From Nemertoderma westbladi (taxonomy: Eukaryota; Xenacoelomorpha; Nemertodermatida; Nemertodermatidae), in contig JAUCBJ010007272.1 of the NCBI GenBank assembly GCA_032718475.1, positions 1-48,879 on the forward strand: a DNA stretch of 48,879 nt, read 5' to 3'. The notes beneath the pieces were generated by a model. That model was not told the DNA's origin. It searched no databases and worked only from the letters and a program-made list of their open reading frames with translations. The position numbers were made by a program, and so were the translations under genes. Below are positions 1-9,969 of the stretch, in pieces; within the stretch, counting starts at the first letter, position 1, and each line of letters opens with the position of its first letter.

Positions 1-1076
1 AGATCGAAATTATCGCACCGAGAATTTATCATCTTTGTGCCCACGAATCTATTGTTGCAATTGTAATCTCCTTTGCTGCCAAACACGGCCGCAGATTTGC
101 GGAAACGTAATACTTAAGTCATAGTAGCTTGCCATGTATCCACTCGAGTGCAACAGGTCAATCAGTTCTCTAGATCCAAAACGATGGTGAACTTGTAATG
201 CCAAGCCTAGTGTAGTTTGATTATATATTTTAGCAATAAGGGATTGATTGTGAAATGCAAATTGACTCTATAAATATTACCATACGAATACTTATCGTGA
301 TATATTAGTGAGAGTAATGAACTGCTTGTGGATGATATCATGTTGTTGTATGATAATGTATTTGAATTATTGTAGAACTTGCGATGAGATTCATCTTCAA
401 GTTGCTTTATTTCAGACGTTATTTTTTGGACTAAGGAGTTAATATTACTGTTAATATTATTGGTTGAGGGACGTTGATCTGCTTTCAGTGGAAATTGAAG
501 CCTTGTTTTAAAACAAATACCACTTGCACGCCTTCTGCATGCAGTACAAAAAATCTTATCACCAAAATGAGCTTGAATTTTATTGATTAGATTTGTGCGT
601 TGACTGCCTTGTAGAGCTGTGACGGTGTCTTCTTCTGTACCAAATGAATGGAGGGAAGATATACTGTATATATGCCGAATATCTCACTAGAATCCCAAAT
701 TTTAATTTGGTCTTTTTCAAGTTTCTCGACCATTTTTATGAAGGCCTTCTCGCTCGGTTTCTCCACCCTAACATCTTTTAACATCTTCTATATCTATAGT
801 TTTTATCAAGGCCGCCATTGAGTTCCTTTTACCAGTGAAGGCTTTATAGCAATCATTCTGAAACTTCGCGCCACTTGTAATGACATCACCACAAACGGAA
901 CCTAAGCGAAATTCGACTTTTCCTACCAGTTCATCTACTCGAAGCCCTCGTAATTTACATATTCGTAGGAGTTCATCTGCACCTCGACCGTCTGACACTC
1001 AACTACTCTTCTCCATCGTCCGGTATTCTTTGGATATTTCTTGAGACTATTTCTCACCGCAAATAATACAACTCCT
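1..1076 (-). pseudogene. Decayed TE-type protein gene, 3' part (copy 1, interrupted)
   Basis: Read on the minus strand, this stretch encodes broken pieces of a protein type common in invertebrate genomes as a repeated, transposon-like gene. From its N-terminal side come a segment with the pattern DVITSGAKF..DCYKAF (about 998-768), the piece RVEKPSEKAF (784-587), and near the window edge GLALQVHHRFGSRELIDLL followed by CDNFDL (about 230-1). I recognise these motifs from uncharacterised repeated proteins of cnidarians and other invertebrates; the biochemical role is unknown. Stops and frame breaks show it is not functional. The 5' part lies beyond the TIR element, at 4499-4792. It continues off the left edge. 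Confidence 0.55.
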
Positions 1077-1106
1077 CGTGGGGCGGGTGGTAAAACGTCC
1101 TAAGTC
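1077..1106 (+). repeat. Left terminal inverted repeat
   Basis: This 30-bp end is the exact reverse complement of 4465-4494. It contains the GGTAAAACGTCCTAAGTC motif that recurs inside both ends of the element. Confidence 0.9.
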
Positions 1107-1261
1107 TAAAAAAGTTGTTCTGAGAAAACACGTTTTTTGTTTACTATTTTAACAAAAATGCACATTTACACTGTTTTATTTCTCTTTCTAACTTTAAAAG
1201 GGTGTTGAATCGTTTTCTGATACCAGAAATACAGATAAACAGCCTCCTTGTAGGGCTTTTT

Positions 1262-1402
1262 GACAAATTTGCAACATAGGACGTTTTACCAATTTATATT
1301 TTAATGCGACATAGGACATTATATAACCAATCTTTTTTATGTTTATAACATAGGACGTTTTACCATCTTAAATATTTATGCGACATAGGACATTTTACAA
1401 AC
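1262..1402. repeat. Left subterminal motif cluster
   Basis: Four copies of an ATAGGAC(G/A)TTTTACCA-like word lie here, near 1275, 1312, 1352 and 1386. The same word occurs in the terminal repeat and in the right subterminal cluster. In CACTA-type and other DNA transposons such subterminal arrays bind transposase; that role is inferred here. Confidence 0.7.
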
Positions 1403-1426
1403 TTTTTTCCAAGAAGTTTCGCAAAG

Positions 1427-1451
1427 CCCCCCCCCCCCCCCCCCCCCCCCC
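1427..1451. repeat. Poly-C run of 25
   Basis: An uninterrupted run of 25 C lies inside the left end of the TIR element, just after the subterminal motifs. It can form G-quadruplexes on the minus strand and its exact length may be an assembly estimate. Confidence 0.9.
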
Positions 1452-1674
1452 TCCGAATTATTAGGAGTAATATACAATTATACAAATAAATGTTTTGTTG
1501 TTGTTTAATATTTATTGTTATTTTTCAATAGTTGTATTGTTTATAACAAAATTATCTAAAGATAAACCAACATAAAGTTTAATCACTTTCAATTTCGTCA
1601 TTTCCCGCAACTATGATATCATCATTCACGAATTGAGATTCCGACAGTGTTTCGTAATATGCCCCGTTTGTTTT

Positions 1675-2043
1675 TTATATAAGACCTTGTTGGCAAATAT
1701 CAAGTAAATCTTTTTTTTTCTTTAGACTAATCTTACGGGGACCAGTGAAAGCTAGAGACAGAGATGGGAGATTCTTACCTGCTGCATAAACTTCTTTACC
1801 TGTAGCTTTTCCTTTAAAATTTTGCTTTTTCCCCTTTCCTTTACTACGTAGATTGCATCTGTCTCCAACTTTAGTTTCAGCTTTTGGTTTAATTTCAACA
1901 ACTTTAAATGGTTCATCCTCAGCACTAAAGCTGTATTTAAACTGAATGATGTTAGTATTTGTTTTCTGAAACCTCATCCATTTGACCTTAAGCCAGTTAA
2001 CATACTGTTTTTTCTGTTTTTTACAGCTCCGTTTATTGATCAT
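1675..2043 (-). pseudogene. Transposase-like protein, C-terminal end
   Basis: The 122-residue frame begins after the minisatellite. It holds NWLKVKWMRFQK, then a Lys-rich segment, and ends KKKDLLDICQQGLI before a stop. I recognise this as the C-terminus of an invertebrate repeated protein family in which an upstream segment has the pattern GH.HME.DSMHS.IE (seen here at 4124-3830). That family is often described as DUF7869-like or transposase-like, and a link to an RNase H fold is only suspected. The two halves would be close neighbours in an intact protein; here the 48-bp array separates them. Confidence 0.55.
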
Positions 2044-2049
2044 TTTACC

Positions 2050-3830
2050 AATTTGGTCACCGACCTGTTCACCATTACATTCACCAATACGTCCACCCCT
2101 TTCTTCAACGACCTGTTCACCACTCCGTCCACCAATACATCCACCCCTTTGTTCAACGACCTGTTTACCACACCGTCCACCAATACATCCACCCCTTTGT
2201 TCAACGACCTGTTCATCACTCCGTCCACCAATAAGTCACCCCTTTCTTCACCGACCTGTTCAAAACTCCGTCCACCAATACATCCACCCCTTTCTTCAAC
2301 GACCTGTTCACCACTCCGTCCACCAATACATCCACCCCTTTGTTCAACGACCTGTTCATCACTCCGTCCACCAATACATCCACCCCTTTCTTCAACGACC
2401 TGTTCACCACTCCGTCCACCAATACATCCACCCCTTTGTTCAACGACCTGTTCACTCACTCCGTCCACCAATAAGTCTACCCCTTTCTTCACCGACCTGT
2501 TCAAAACTCCGTCCACCAATACATCCACCCCTTTCTTCAACGACCTGTTCACCACTCCGTCCACCAATACATCCACCCCTTTGTTCAACGACCTGTTCAC
2601 CACTCCGTCCACCAATACATCCACCCCTTTGTTCAACGACCTGTTCACCACTCCGTCCACCAATAAGTCTACCCCTTTCTTCACCGACCTGTTCACCACT
2701 CCGTCCACCAATACATCCACCCCTTTGTTCAACGACCTGTTCACCACTCCGTCCACCAATACATCCACCCCTTTGTTCAACGACCTGTTCACCACTCCGT
2801 CCACCAATACATCCACCCCTTTGTTCAACGACCTGTTCACCACTCCGTCCACCAATACATCCACCCCTTTGTTCAACGACCTGTTCACCACTCCGTCCAC
2901 CAATACATCCACCCCTTTGTTCAACGACCTGTTCACCACTCCGTCCACCAATACAGTCTACCCCTTTCTTCACCGACCTGTTCACCACTCCGTCCACCAA
3001 TACATCCACCCCTTTGTTCAACGACCTGTTCACCACTCCGTCCACCAATAAGTCTACCCTTTTCTTCAACGACCTGTTCACCACTCCGTCCACCAATACA
3101 TCCACCCCTTTGTTCAACGACCTGTTCACCACTCCGTCCACCAATAAGTCCACCCCTTTCTTCACCGACCTGTTCAAAACTCCGTCCACCAATACATCCA
3201 CCCCTTTCTTCAACGACCTGTTCACCACTCCGTCCACCAATACATCCACCCCTTTCTTCAACGACCTGTTCACCACTCCGTCCACCAATACATCCACCCC
3301 TTTGTTCAACGACCTGTTCACAACTCCGTCCACCAATACATCCACCCCTTTCTTCAACGACCTGTTCACCACTCCGTCCACCAATACATCCACCCCTTTC
3401 TTCAACGACCTGTTCACCACTCCGTCCACCAATACAGTCCACCCCTTTCTTCACCGACCTGTTCACCACTCCGTCCACCAATACATCCACCCCTTTGTTC
3501 AACGACCTGTTCACAACTCCGTCCACCAATAAGTCTACCCTTTTCTTCAACGACCTGTTCACCACTCCGTCCACCAATACATCCACCCCTTTGTTCAACG
3601 ACCTGTTCACCACTCCGTCCACCAATAAGTCTACCCCTTTCTTCACCGACCTGTTCACCACTCCGTCCACCAATACATCCACCCCTTTCTTCAATGACCT
3701 GTTCACCACTCCGTCCACCAATACATCCACCCCTTTCTTCAACGACCTGTTCACCACTACATTCACCTATTCGTTCACACCTTCGTTCACCATTCACCTG
3801 TCCACCACTCCCTACACCAACCTCTACACT
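2050..3830. repeat. 48-bp minisatellite array (about 36 units) within a transposase-like gene
   Basis: The unit GTCCACCAATAC/ATCCACCCCTTT/GTTCAACGACCT/GTTCACCACTCC repeats head to tail. Variant units carry AAGTCTACC or TTCTTCACC. Because 48 is a multiple of three, long frames stay open on both strands. The minus-strand frame gives a 16-residue repeat made of four tetrapeptides, GVVN-RSLN-KGVD-VLVD. Occasional 47- or 49-bp units shift the frame. The units at both edges are degenerate and fall back to a 12-bp period. A block of ten units at about 2951-3165 recurs at 3432-3645, so there is higher-order structure. Long open frames on the plus strand are by-products of the repeat. Confidence 0.95.
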
Positions 3831-4124
3831 GATCTGTTTTTCGACTGTATCATTGACACTAATGTCACTTATTACACGACGGTTAACAATAAGAACCTTA
3901 CATAGTTTCTTGAAATCGTAGATATCACTTTGTTTTAACCAAGTGATCTTATATGGATTATTTCGCCTCGCTCCCAGAATTATATTTGTCCAATCATTAG
4001 GAACTTCTACTACCTGATTAGATTTAGCATACTCTATTGCGGAGTGCATGCTGTCCCCTTCCATATAGCTATGTCCACTTTCGATTTTTATCTTTGAATT
4101 AGTTCTGTCTAGAATACTAAACAT
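3831..4124 (-). pseudogene. Transposase-like protein, middle segment
   Basis: The frame begins MFSILDRTNSK and shows SGHSYMEGDSMHSAIEYAK, NDWTNIILGARRNNPYK and DIYDFKKL. These are family signatures of the transposase-like protein whose C-terminus is at 2043-1675. The frame then runs into the minisatellite. Only about 370 bp remain between this piece and the element's right end, so the N-terminal part of the protein is missing. A role in mobilising the element is inferred from family context only. Confidence 0.6.
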
Positions 4125-4209
4125 TGCGACATTTTGGTCTTTCTGGAATCACTAAATGCCATTCAGCAACAAATACTAACTATTAATAGTAATGGAACTC
4201 CTGTCTTGA

Positions 4210-4345
4210 CTGACCTTTAACGTGACAAAACGTCCTATGTTTCACTTTTAATTTGTTATTTGTAATCGTTTTTTCGACTTAGGACAACTTACCACCTTAA
4301 GTATAAAGTTAGGACGTTTTACCATCCGTAGCCTTAACTTAGGAC
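4210..4345. repeat. Right subterminal motif cluster
   Basis: Copies of the GGACGTTTTACCA word occur near 4228 (inverted), 4280, 4312 and 4333, some shortened to TTAGGACAACT. They mirror the left cluster. Confidence 0.7.
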
Positions 4346-4464
4346 AACTGAAAATTTGCAAATAACTCCGTTAAACTGTTATTTTATCACTAATCCTTTG
4401 GTAGAAAGGAGGGAAATTCAATTTTATACCCGATTCACTCAAAACATGAATTTTGAGAAAATTT

Positions 4465-4494
4465 GACTTAGGACGTTTTACCACCCGCCCCACG
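4465..4494 (-). repeat. Right terminal inverted repeat
   Basis: The reverse complement of 1077-1106, followed directly by the TCCT target duplication at 4495-4498. Confidence 0.9.
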
Positions 4495-4498
4495 TCCT

Positions 4499-4792
4499 GT
4501 TAAAATCAAAGTTTTCATTGGATCGCAACCGTTTAGGAGCTTTGATACCATTTTGGGTATCATTACCACTTCCATTTTGAGATGGCATATTTTCGCAATA
4601 TTTTTCAATAAGAAATATCACAGAATTGTTCTAGAACAATAATTTACAAACACATTACACTAAATTTTTTATTTAAAAACAAATATTTATTTTTCTGGAG
4701 CATTTTTAAAAATACAATATTATTTATTATTATGCGTTAAATTGTGATGCAATAAATTACGTGTGTTTTTCCATATTTAAAAAGTAACAATT
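4499..4792 (-). pseudogene. Decayed TE-type protein gene, 5' part (copy 1)
   Basis: This is homologous to 8115-8397. In that copy the minus strand reads a start (MPSLSGSGDGI) and a zinc-binding-like pattern CIICGKKCSKKYP, the N-terminal motif of the repeated protein whose later parts are at 1-1076. The TIR element separates the two parts in this copy. The homology with copy 2 stops at about 4792. Confidence 0.5.
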
Positions 4793-5575
4793 AATAATTC
4801 ATAAATAAAGGCAAAAGAAAATATGATTTTTAAAGCTACTAGCTAGTACAAAAATTTAGCCCATTGCAATACCCTTGTAAAATACTACCACATTTCCAAA
4901 ACGTAACTGTTTGATGTAAAACATGATATTGAAAAAATGATATTTAAAATTTTGAAAAATAGCTATTTTTATTAAAAAGTGTAAAAAAATATTTTTTCTA
5001 GAAAAAAGTTTTATTTAGTTAAATAGCTTATATTAGAATATAGAATATATTACTAGTTTTAGTAATATATTCTAGAACATTAAAAAAAAGTAGTGGAATC
5101 CTGAAAAGTGAGCATATATACTATACTATAATGCCGTTAGTTAGAGGCACTACTGGAGGAAGGGCGATCTATACAGACAACACACTTCCTCCTATATGAC
5201 AATGATAATGGTTAAAACAAAAAATTACACACCCTGCCCGTATCGGTAGTGTATTTTAAGTATTAATTTTCAGTGACAATTACTGCTTACTATTAAACTT
5301 ACACTATAAAACTATTCTGGAACATCAGTTTATATCACAATTGCTCTCGAAACGGCCTCTAACAAGGTTCTTGTTGTTTTGAGCGAAAGTGCACACTTAA
5401 AATTCGAATAAAAAAAATTGCTCAAACTAATTGTTCCGGAAATTACTCGATTTCGTATTGGGACAATACAAACTATCATTCAAAGAAAAAAAATTGGGTC
5501 CGTACGCTACTTTAAGGTTGTTGAATTAGGTGACTAAGGGCGTCTCCTGGACTAATCATAACTGATCGCGGGTAA
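4793..5575. promoter_or_regulatory. AT-rich upstream region of the F-box gene with TTCnnGAA palindromes
   Basis: No gene is visible. TTCTAGAA- or TTCnnGAA-type palindromes occur near 4628, 4996, 5070, 5313 and 5441. This is the half-site arrangement of heat-shock elements, but they are isolated rather than in the usual run of three, and some lie in repeat-derived DNA. The actual promoter is not identifiable. Confidence 0.3.
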
Positions 5576-6985
5576 ATGCTTGGAAGTATGGATATGAATC
5601 CATTCGATACGTTGCCAGACGAAATGTTATTGCATATCCTCAACTACCTCCTCGAGTTTGATCTGTATCGCTTCTCTCTTGTGTGTCACCGTTTCTTCAA
5701 TGTTGCTAATGATCGAACGTTATGGAAGCGACTCTATCGATATCTCTACGAGTATGATGCACCCCTCATAATGCCAGAATGGGGATCATTTGACTTCCTT
5801 CACGAACCGTTTCCTGATAACCAGTGGAAAACGAGTCTCTTCCTGCTTTACGGATGTGTCCATGTGTCTTCCCGACTACATTCTGAGGTTGGACGGAGTC
5901 GACATGTAACAGCTGTGGAAACCATTGAGAGTGCAGTTACACTTGCCAACCCAGACTTCCCCCTCGTGTTGGTTCACCCAGGGACCTACCAGTGTAATAT
6001 ACGTCTCGAATCACCAGTCTGGATACTTGGTGGGGCATCTGGCACGACAGATGCTGTAGGATCAGTTTCATCCCATCAGAGTACCCCATCCTTGAGCAAC
6101 ACATCTTTGCCAATGGTGGTTGGCGCGCCCTCATACCCCATCACTGCTCCTCTCAGAGCCGGCACAGAGCGGATCACAGATCGGGTGACTCTACATCCAT
6201 TGGACCATGAGAATGCGGCTGTTAGCTTCATGGAGGGATCAGGTCGCTCTTACTTAGGTTATGTCGGAATATGCGCCACCCTCATCCCTCCATCGCCGCT
6301 GCGACCACAGATAGGTGATATCAAATGCATTTATATATCCAACGCATCGCCGCGGATAGAATGTTGCATTACGCAAAAGTCAGAATTGGTTGGAATATTT
6401 GTGAGTGGCCCACGGGCCAACCCCAAGGTTATGCGCTGCTGCATCAGCGAAAGCACAGACTATGGTATACTTCTGGATGACGCTGCGACAGGGACTTTCT
6501 TGGACGTTGAAATAATTGGTACGGGGGTTGGGTTTGGGGTGCTACATGGAGCCAACCCAGTGATTCATAGGGCCCACATCAGTGATTTGATTGTGGGCAT
6601 CTTGTGCAGCGATGATGCGTTGGGATTGTTTCGGGACTGCAACATCCACAACTGTAGGGATTTCGGGATCAAGGTGAACAATTGGGCAAATCCTACCGTA
6701 ATTAACTGTGATGTGCATGCCGAAGATGATGATGATAATGATACCATTGGCGTGTGGATATTCAAAAAGGGGAAGGGTAAGTTCATTGCCAACAAAATTT
6801 ACAACTGTTTTCAAGGAATCTGTGTCACGCAGTTAGGTAACCCAATCGTCAAGTACAATGAGATATACAATCAGCTTCACGGTGGCCTTGTTGTATGTTT
6901 AAGAGGACTTGGTCTGTATGAAGACAACTATATTCACAACAATAAAAAGGAATGTCAGCGGAATTTGGCGGCTCATGGTCACTGA
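5576..6985 (+). CDS. F-box protein with right-handed beta-helix repeats (FBXO10/11-like)
   Basis: A single uninterrupted 469-residue frame. Residues about 8-55 are an F-box: LPDEMLLHILNYL, DLYRFSLVCHRFF, then DRTLWKRLY. In the F-box family this segment binds Skp1 and places the protein in an SCF ubiquitin ligase. Residues about 240-460 consist of short repeats with the IxxNxAxPxIxxCxI rhythm typical of parallel beta-helix (PbH1/CASH) domains, which would bind substrate. FBXO10 and FBXO11 have the same order but are about twice as long, and FBXO11 adds a C-terminal UBR-type zinc finger that is absent here. There is an Asp-rich loop (EDDDDNDT) at about residues 383-390. A second Met at residue 5 could also start the protein. 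No intron is seen, unlike the spliced gene at 12862-46695; an intronless or retrocopied gene is possible. Confidence 0.88.
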   Translation: MLGSMDMNPFDTLPDEMLLHILNYLLEFDLYRFSLVCHRFFNVANDRTLWKRLYRYLYEYDAPLIMPEWGSFDFLHEPFPDNQWKTSLFLLYGCVHVSSRLHSEVGRSRHVTAVETIESAVTLANPDFPLVLVHPGTYQCNIRLESPVWILGGASGTTDAVGSVSSHQSTPSLSNTSLPMVVGAPSYPITAPLRAGTERITDRVTLHPLDHENAAVSFMEGSGRSYLGYVGICATLIPPSPLRPQIGDIKCIYISNASPRIECCITQKSELVGIFVSGPRANPKVMRCCISESTDYGILLDDAATGTFLDVEIIGTGVGFGVLHGANPVIHRAHISDLIVGILCSDDALGLFRDCNIHNCRDFGIKVNNWANPTVINCDVHAEDDDDNDTIGVWIFKKGKGKFIANKIYNCFQGICVTQLGNPIVKYNEIYNQLHGGLVVCLRGLGLYEDNYIHNNKKECQRNLAAHGH

Positions 6986-7313
6986 TTTGTGTATAATTGT
7001 AGTGCAAGGTTGTTAATTAATTATGTTTACTGCATTAATTTCGGATATATGGTGCAAAGAAGCAATTGAGTATGGCATACATTTAGTATCAATATTCAAT
7101 AATTTAATACGAGTGATATTATTGATTATCAATGATTTCGGGCATTTCGATTGGCGATTGACATAGATATTATTAGTCGATTCTAATAATGTTCTTCAAC
7201 TTAATTATTTCGCTTGATATTATTGGTTGATATAAAACATGCCCCCCTTGCTAGAGATTTTAGAAATGTGTTTTGTTTTTTATAGCATATCTTGTGCATA
7301 TGTATTTGTGCAC
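6986..7313. other. AT-rich 3' flank of the F-box gene
   Basis: No reading frame or known repeat is seen. A canonical AATAAA poly(A) signal is not evident close to the stop codon. Confidence 0.4.
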
Positions 7314-8397
7314 ATGATAATGTATTTGAATTAATTATTTTAATTATAAATAATATTAATATAATAATAATATAATTAATTATAATTAATATAATATAAT
7401 AATAATATAATATTAATATAATTTAATTATTTGAATCTTCAAGTTGCTTTATTTCAGACGTTATTTTTTGGACTAAGGAGTTAATATTACTGTTAATATT
7501 ATTGGTTGAGGGACGTTAATCTGCTTTCAGTGGAAATCGAAGCCTTGTTTTAAAACAAATAACACTTGCACGCCTTCTGCATGCAGTACAAAAATCTTAT
7601 CACCAAAATGAGCTTGAATTTTATTAATTAGATTTGTGCGTTGACTGCCTTGTAGAGCTGTGACGGTGTCTTCTTCTGTACCAAATGAATGGAGGGAAGA
7701 TATACTGTATATATGCCGAATATCTCACAAGAATCCCAAATTTTAATTTGGTCTTTTTCAAGTTTCTCGACCATGTTTATGAAGGCCTTCTCGGTCGGTT
7801 TCTCCACCCTAATATCTTTTTTTCTTCTATATCTATAGTTTTATCAATGCCGCCATTGAGTTCCTTTTACCAGTGAATGCTTTATAGCAATCATTGTGAT
7901 ATGTACTTCGCGTCACTTGTAATGACATCACCACAAACGGAACCTAAGCGAAATTCGACTTTTCCTACCAGTTCATCTACTCGAAGCCCTCGTAATTTAC
8001 ATATTCGTAGGAGTTCATCTGCACCTCGACCGTCTGACACTCAACTGTTACTCTTCTCCATCGTCCGGTATTCTTTGGATATTTCTTGGAACATTTCTTA
8101 CCACAAATAATACAACTCCTGTTAAAATCAAAGTTTTCACTGGATCGCAACAGTTTAGGACCTTTGATACCATCACCACTTCCACTTAGAGATGGCATAT
8201 TTTCGCAATATTTTTCAATAAGAAATATCACAGAATTGTTCTAGAACAATAATTTACAAACACATTACACTAAATTTTTTATTTAAAAACAAATATTTAT
8301 TTTTCTGGAACATTTTTAAAAACACAATATTACTTATTATTATGCGTTAAATTGCGATGCAATAAATTGTGTGTTTTTCCATATTTAAAAAGTAACT
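7314..8397 (-). pseudogene. Decayed TE-type protein gene, copy 2 (empty site for the TIR element)
   Basis: About 90% similar by eye to 350-1076 plus 4499-4792, but contiguous. On the minus strand the N-terminal zinc-like motif CIICGKKCSK (8231-7977 frame) is followed by the DVITSG..F..DCYKAF region and the RVEKPSEKAF segment. Small indels break every frame. An AT-rich microsatellite (about 7338-7430) interrupts the homology near its left end. At 8110-8116 the sequence ACTCCTGTTAAA shows one TCCT and no TIR element. The two copies, one on each side of the F-box gene and in the same orientation, could be dispersed repeats or a segmental duplication. Confidence 0.6.
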
Positions 8398-8406
8398 ATA
8401 TGTATT

Positions 8407-8527
8407 ACCCTATTATTGAGTTATTTTCCCAGTTATTTAACCCGCGGGCAGGAAACAACCCGAGGGCGAAGCCCGAGGTTGTTCCTGCCCAAGGGTTAAA
8501 TAACCGGGAAATAGGATAATAATAGGG
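8407..8527. mobile_element. Foldback (MITE-like) palindrome 1
   Basis: The stretch folds on itself: the left arm begins ACCCTATTATT and the right arm ends AATAATAGGGC. Arms of about 50 bp with few mismatches (TTATTTAACCC / GGGTTAAATAA; GGGCAGGAA / TTCCTGCCC) enclose a small GC-rich loop. A non-coding foldback element is the best explanation; the target duplication is unclear. Confidence 0.75.
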
Positions 8528-8543
8528 CAAATAAAAGCCTTCA

Positions 8544-8692
8544 GCGAATAAAACTGTAATAATCACTTCTGTCTTATCCTTCAGCAAATTAACCTAATAT
8601 AATAACCTCGGCCTGCGGCCTCGGTAATTATACAGGTTAATTTGCTTCTGGAACGGCATCAGTGATTATTCAGTTTTATTCGCTTCATAGTC
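8544..8692. mobile_element. Foldback (MITE-like) palindrome 2
   Basis: GCGAATAAAACTGTAATAAT at the left is matched by ATTATTCAGTTTTATTCGC at the right, with a one-base gap. Inner arms pair AGCAAATTAACCT with AGGTTAATTTGCT and CCTCGGCC with GGCCTCGG. It directly follows palindrome 1, so the two may form one compound insertion. Confidence 0.7.
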
Positions 8693-8835
8693 AAGTAGAC
8701 AGTACCGACCACCGTTCAAATAGGGTATGACTGCAGTTTTTTTTGCTGAAAGTGTTAACTTGTATAAACCATTTGAAATTATGTTATATTTCGCATAGTC
8801 CGCATTGAGCAATTTTTTCTAGAACACTATTTATC
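8693..8835. repeat. Left member of an inverted repeat pair (with 11950-12110)
   Basis: It contains ATAGTCAAGTAGAC, GTATGACTGCAGTTTT and TTGAGCAATTTTTT. The reverse complement of 11950-12110 shows the same words in the same order (ATAGTCGAGTAGAC, GTATGACTGCAATTTT, TTGAGCAATTTTTT), with indels. These may be the ends of one decayed element or two inverted copies of a short repeat. Confidence 0.5.
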
Positions 8836-9965
8836 TTAACGACAGATGTTTTACATAGCAACAATAATTAATTAACCCGCAGGGGTATATTTATCTATTT
8901 AGACACTGGTCAATCATAAATAAGGAGAAACCAAGCTCGAGAAAATAAAAATGTAAGGAATAAGGATTATGTTTGCAGTTATGAGTTACAAATTTTGTAA
9001 CATTGCAGTGTTATGGCAAACACTGTTACAGGCAGTGAACTTGTAATACATACAAGGCTCGGTGTGCAATTTGGAGCTCATCACTGTGGCCAAGTAATGC
9101 ACCGACATACCTGTCTGTCAGGAATATATGCTGTCAGCACCCGAACTCTCGCTAGACATGTATCCTCAAGAACTGGTGGATAATATGTTGGAAATATGTT
9201 AATTCGAATGTGGACTTTGTGGCCGACGCATTTTGGACAGAATGGCGCAGGTTTATCCTTTTCGAAGTACTGTAGCAGTGGTTAGCCAAACTGAGATGTT
9301 GTTTCTGTAAGGTGATGTTCGGTATTACCAGTGGACCGTGAAATAAAAGGTGAAAGACTGTCGATGAAACAACTTCTGCATTTGCAGTAATTACTTTTAG
9401 TTGAATGTTTGATAATATATATATTTACACGTTATCACTGTCCTTGTTCGCACACTTGCAATAAAAATTATAAGCCCAATTTACAAATTGCTCCCACATC
9501 CAACCAAACTTTGTAGGTTATAGTGGCGGCTGCCGGCTGCATATTAAATACAGCCGCTCTCCAGAATAATACTTGCGAGCCCGCTCTTCTTATATTCATT
9601 CTTGACTGCTGCAGTTTCCTTTAATTCTAAATTTTACATCTGAAATAAATAATAATTTCATTATATTTTGTGCAAGATAATTCGCAATGCTAGGTTAGCT
9701 TTGCAGGAATTAAAAGTTCTAGGAATTCGAATAATATATCAATATCTGTGCATTATACAATAGTAAAAAAAGCCAATCAAACAGTCGGACTGAAGCATCT
9801 CTTCGAAGATAGGGAGGGCCTTTAGTCGCAATCAAAATTCATCCCTCTCCAGGGAAAAATCGACGCAAATAACAGCTGGTTACTCCCAAAAATAAAACTG
9901 TAACCTGTTCTGTTGACTTTCGTTTATCTATTTGGTTAGAATAACGTGCCACTATAACATGCTTC
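8836..9965. other. Intergenic DNA without recognised content
   Basis: No coding frame longer than background and no repeat that I recognise. Base composition is less AT-rich between 9050 and 9330. Confidence 0.4.
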
Positions 9966-9969
9966 TGTC

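Larger units (their letters stand above)
1077..4494. mobile_element. 3.4-kb DNA transposon with terminal inverted repeats, inserted in a decayed gene
   Basis: The element starts CGTGGGGCGGGTGGTAAAAC and ends in the reverse complement of that sequence; the inverted repeats are about 30 bp. It is flanked by TCCT on both sides (1073-1076 and 4495-4498). The related gene copy at 7435-8397 runs through the same site with one TCCT, so the insertion is defined by an empty site. It carries subterminal copies of a GGACGTTTTACCA motif, a poly-C run, the C-terminal part of a transposase-like protein on the minus strand, and a large 48-bp minisatellite. It lacks a full transposase, so it is probably non-autonomous. 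A 4-bp target duplication fits several superfamilies (Sola, Academ, Ginger, some EnSpm); I cannot choose among them. Confidence 0.85.

Noticed and set aside
1982-3532. Long plus-strand frame of 516 residues rich in Pro, Ser and Thr
   Set aside because: It is a by-product of the 48-bp repeat, whose length keeps several frames open on both strands. The flanking conserved protein pieces are on the minus strand.
2050-3830. Repeat array as a CRISPR array
   Set aside because: The units are contiguous with no unique spacers, the copies vary, and the genome is animal.
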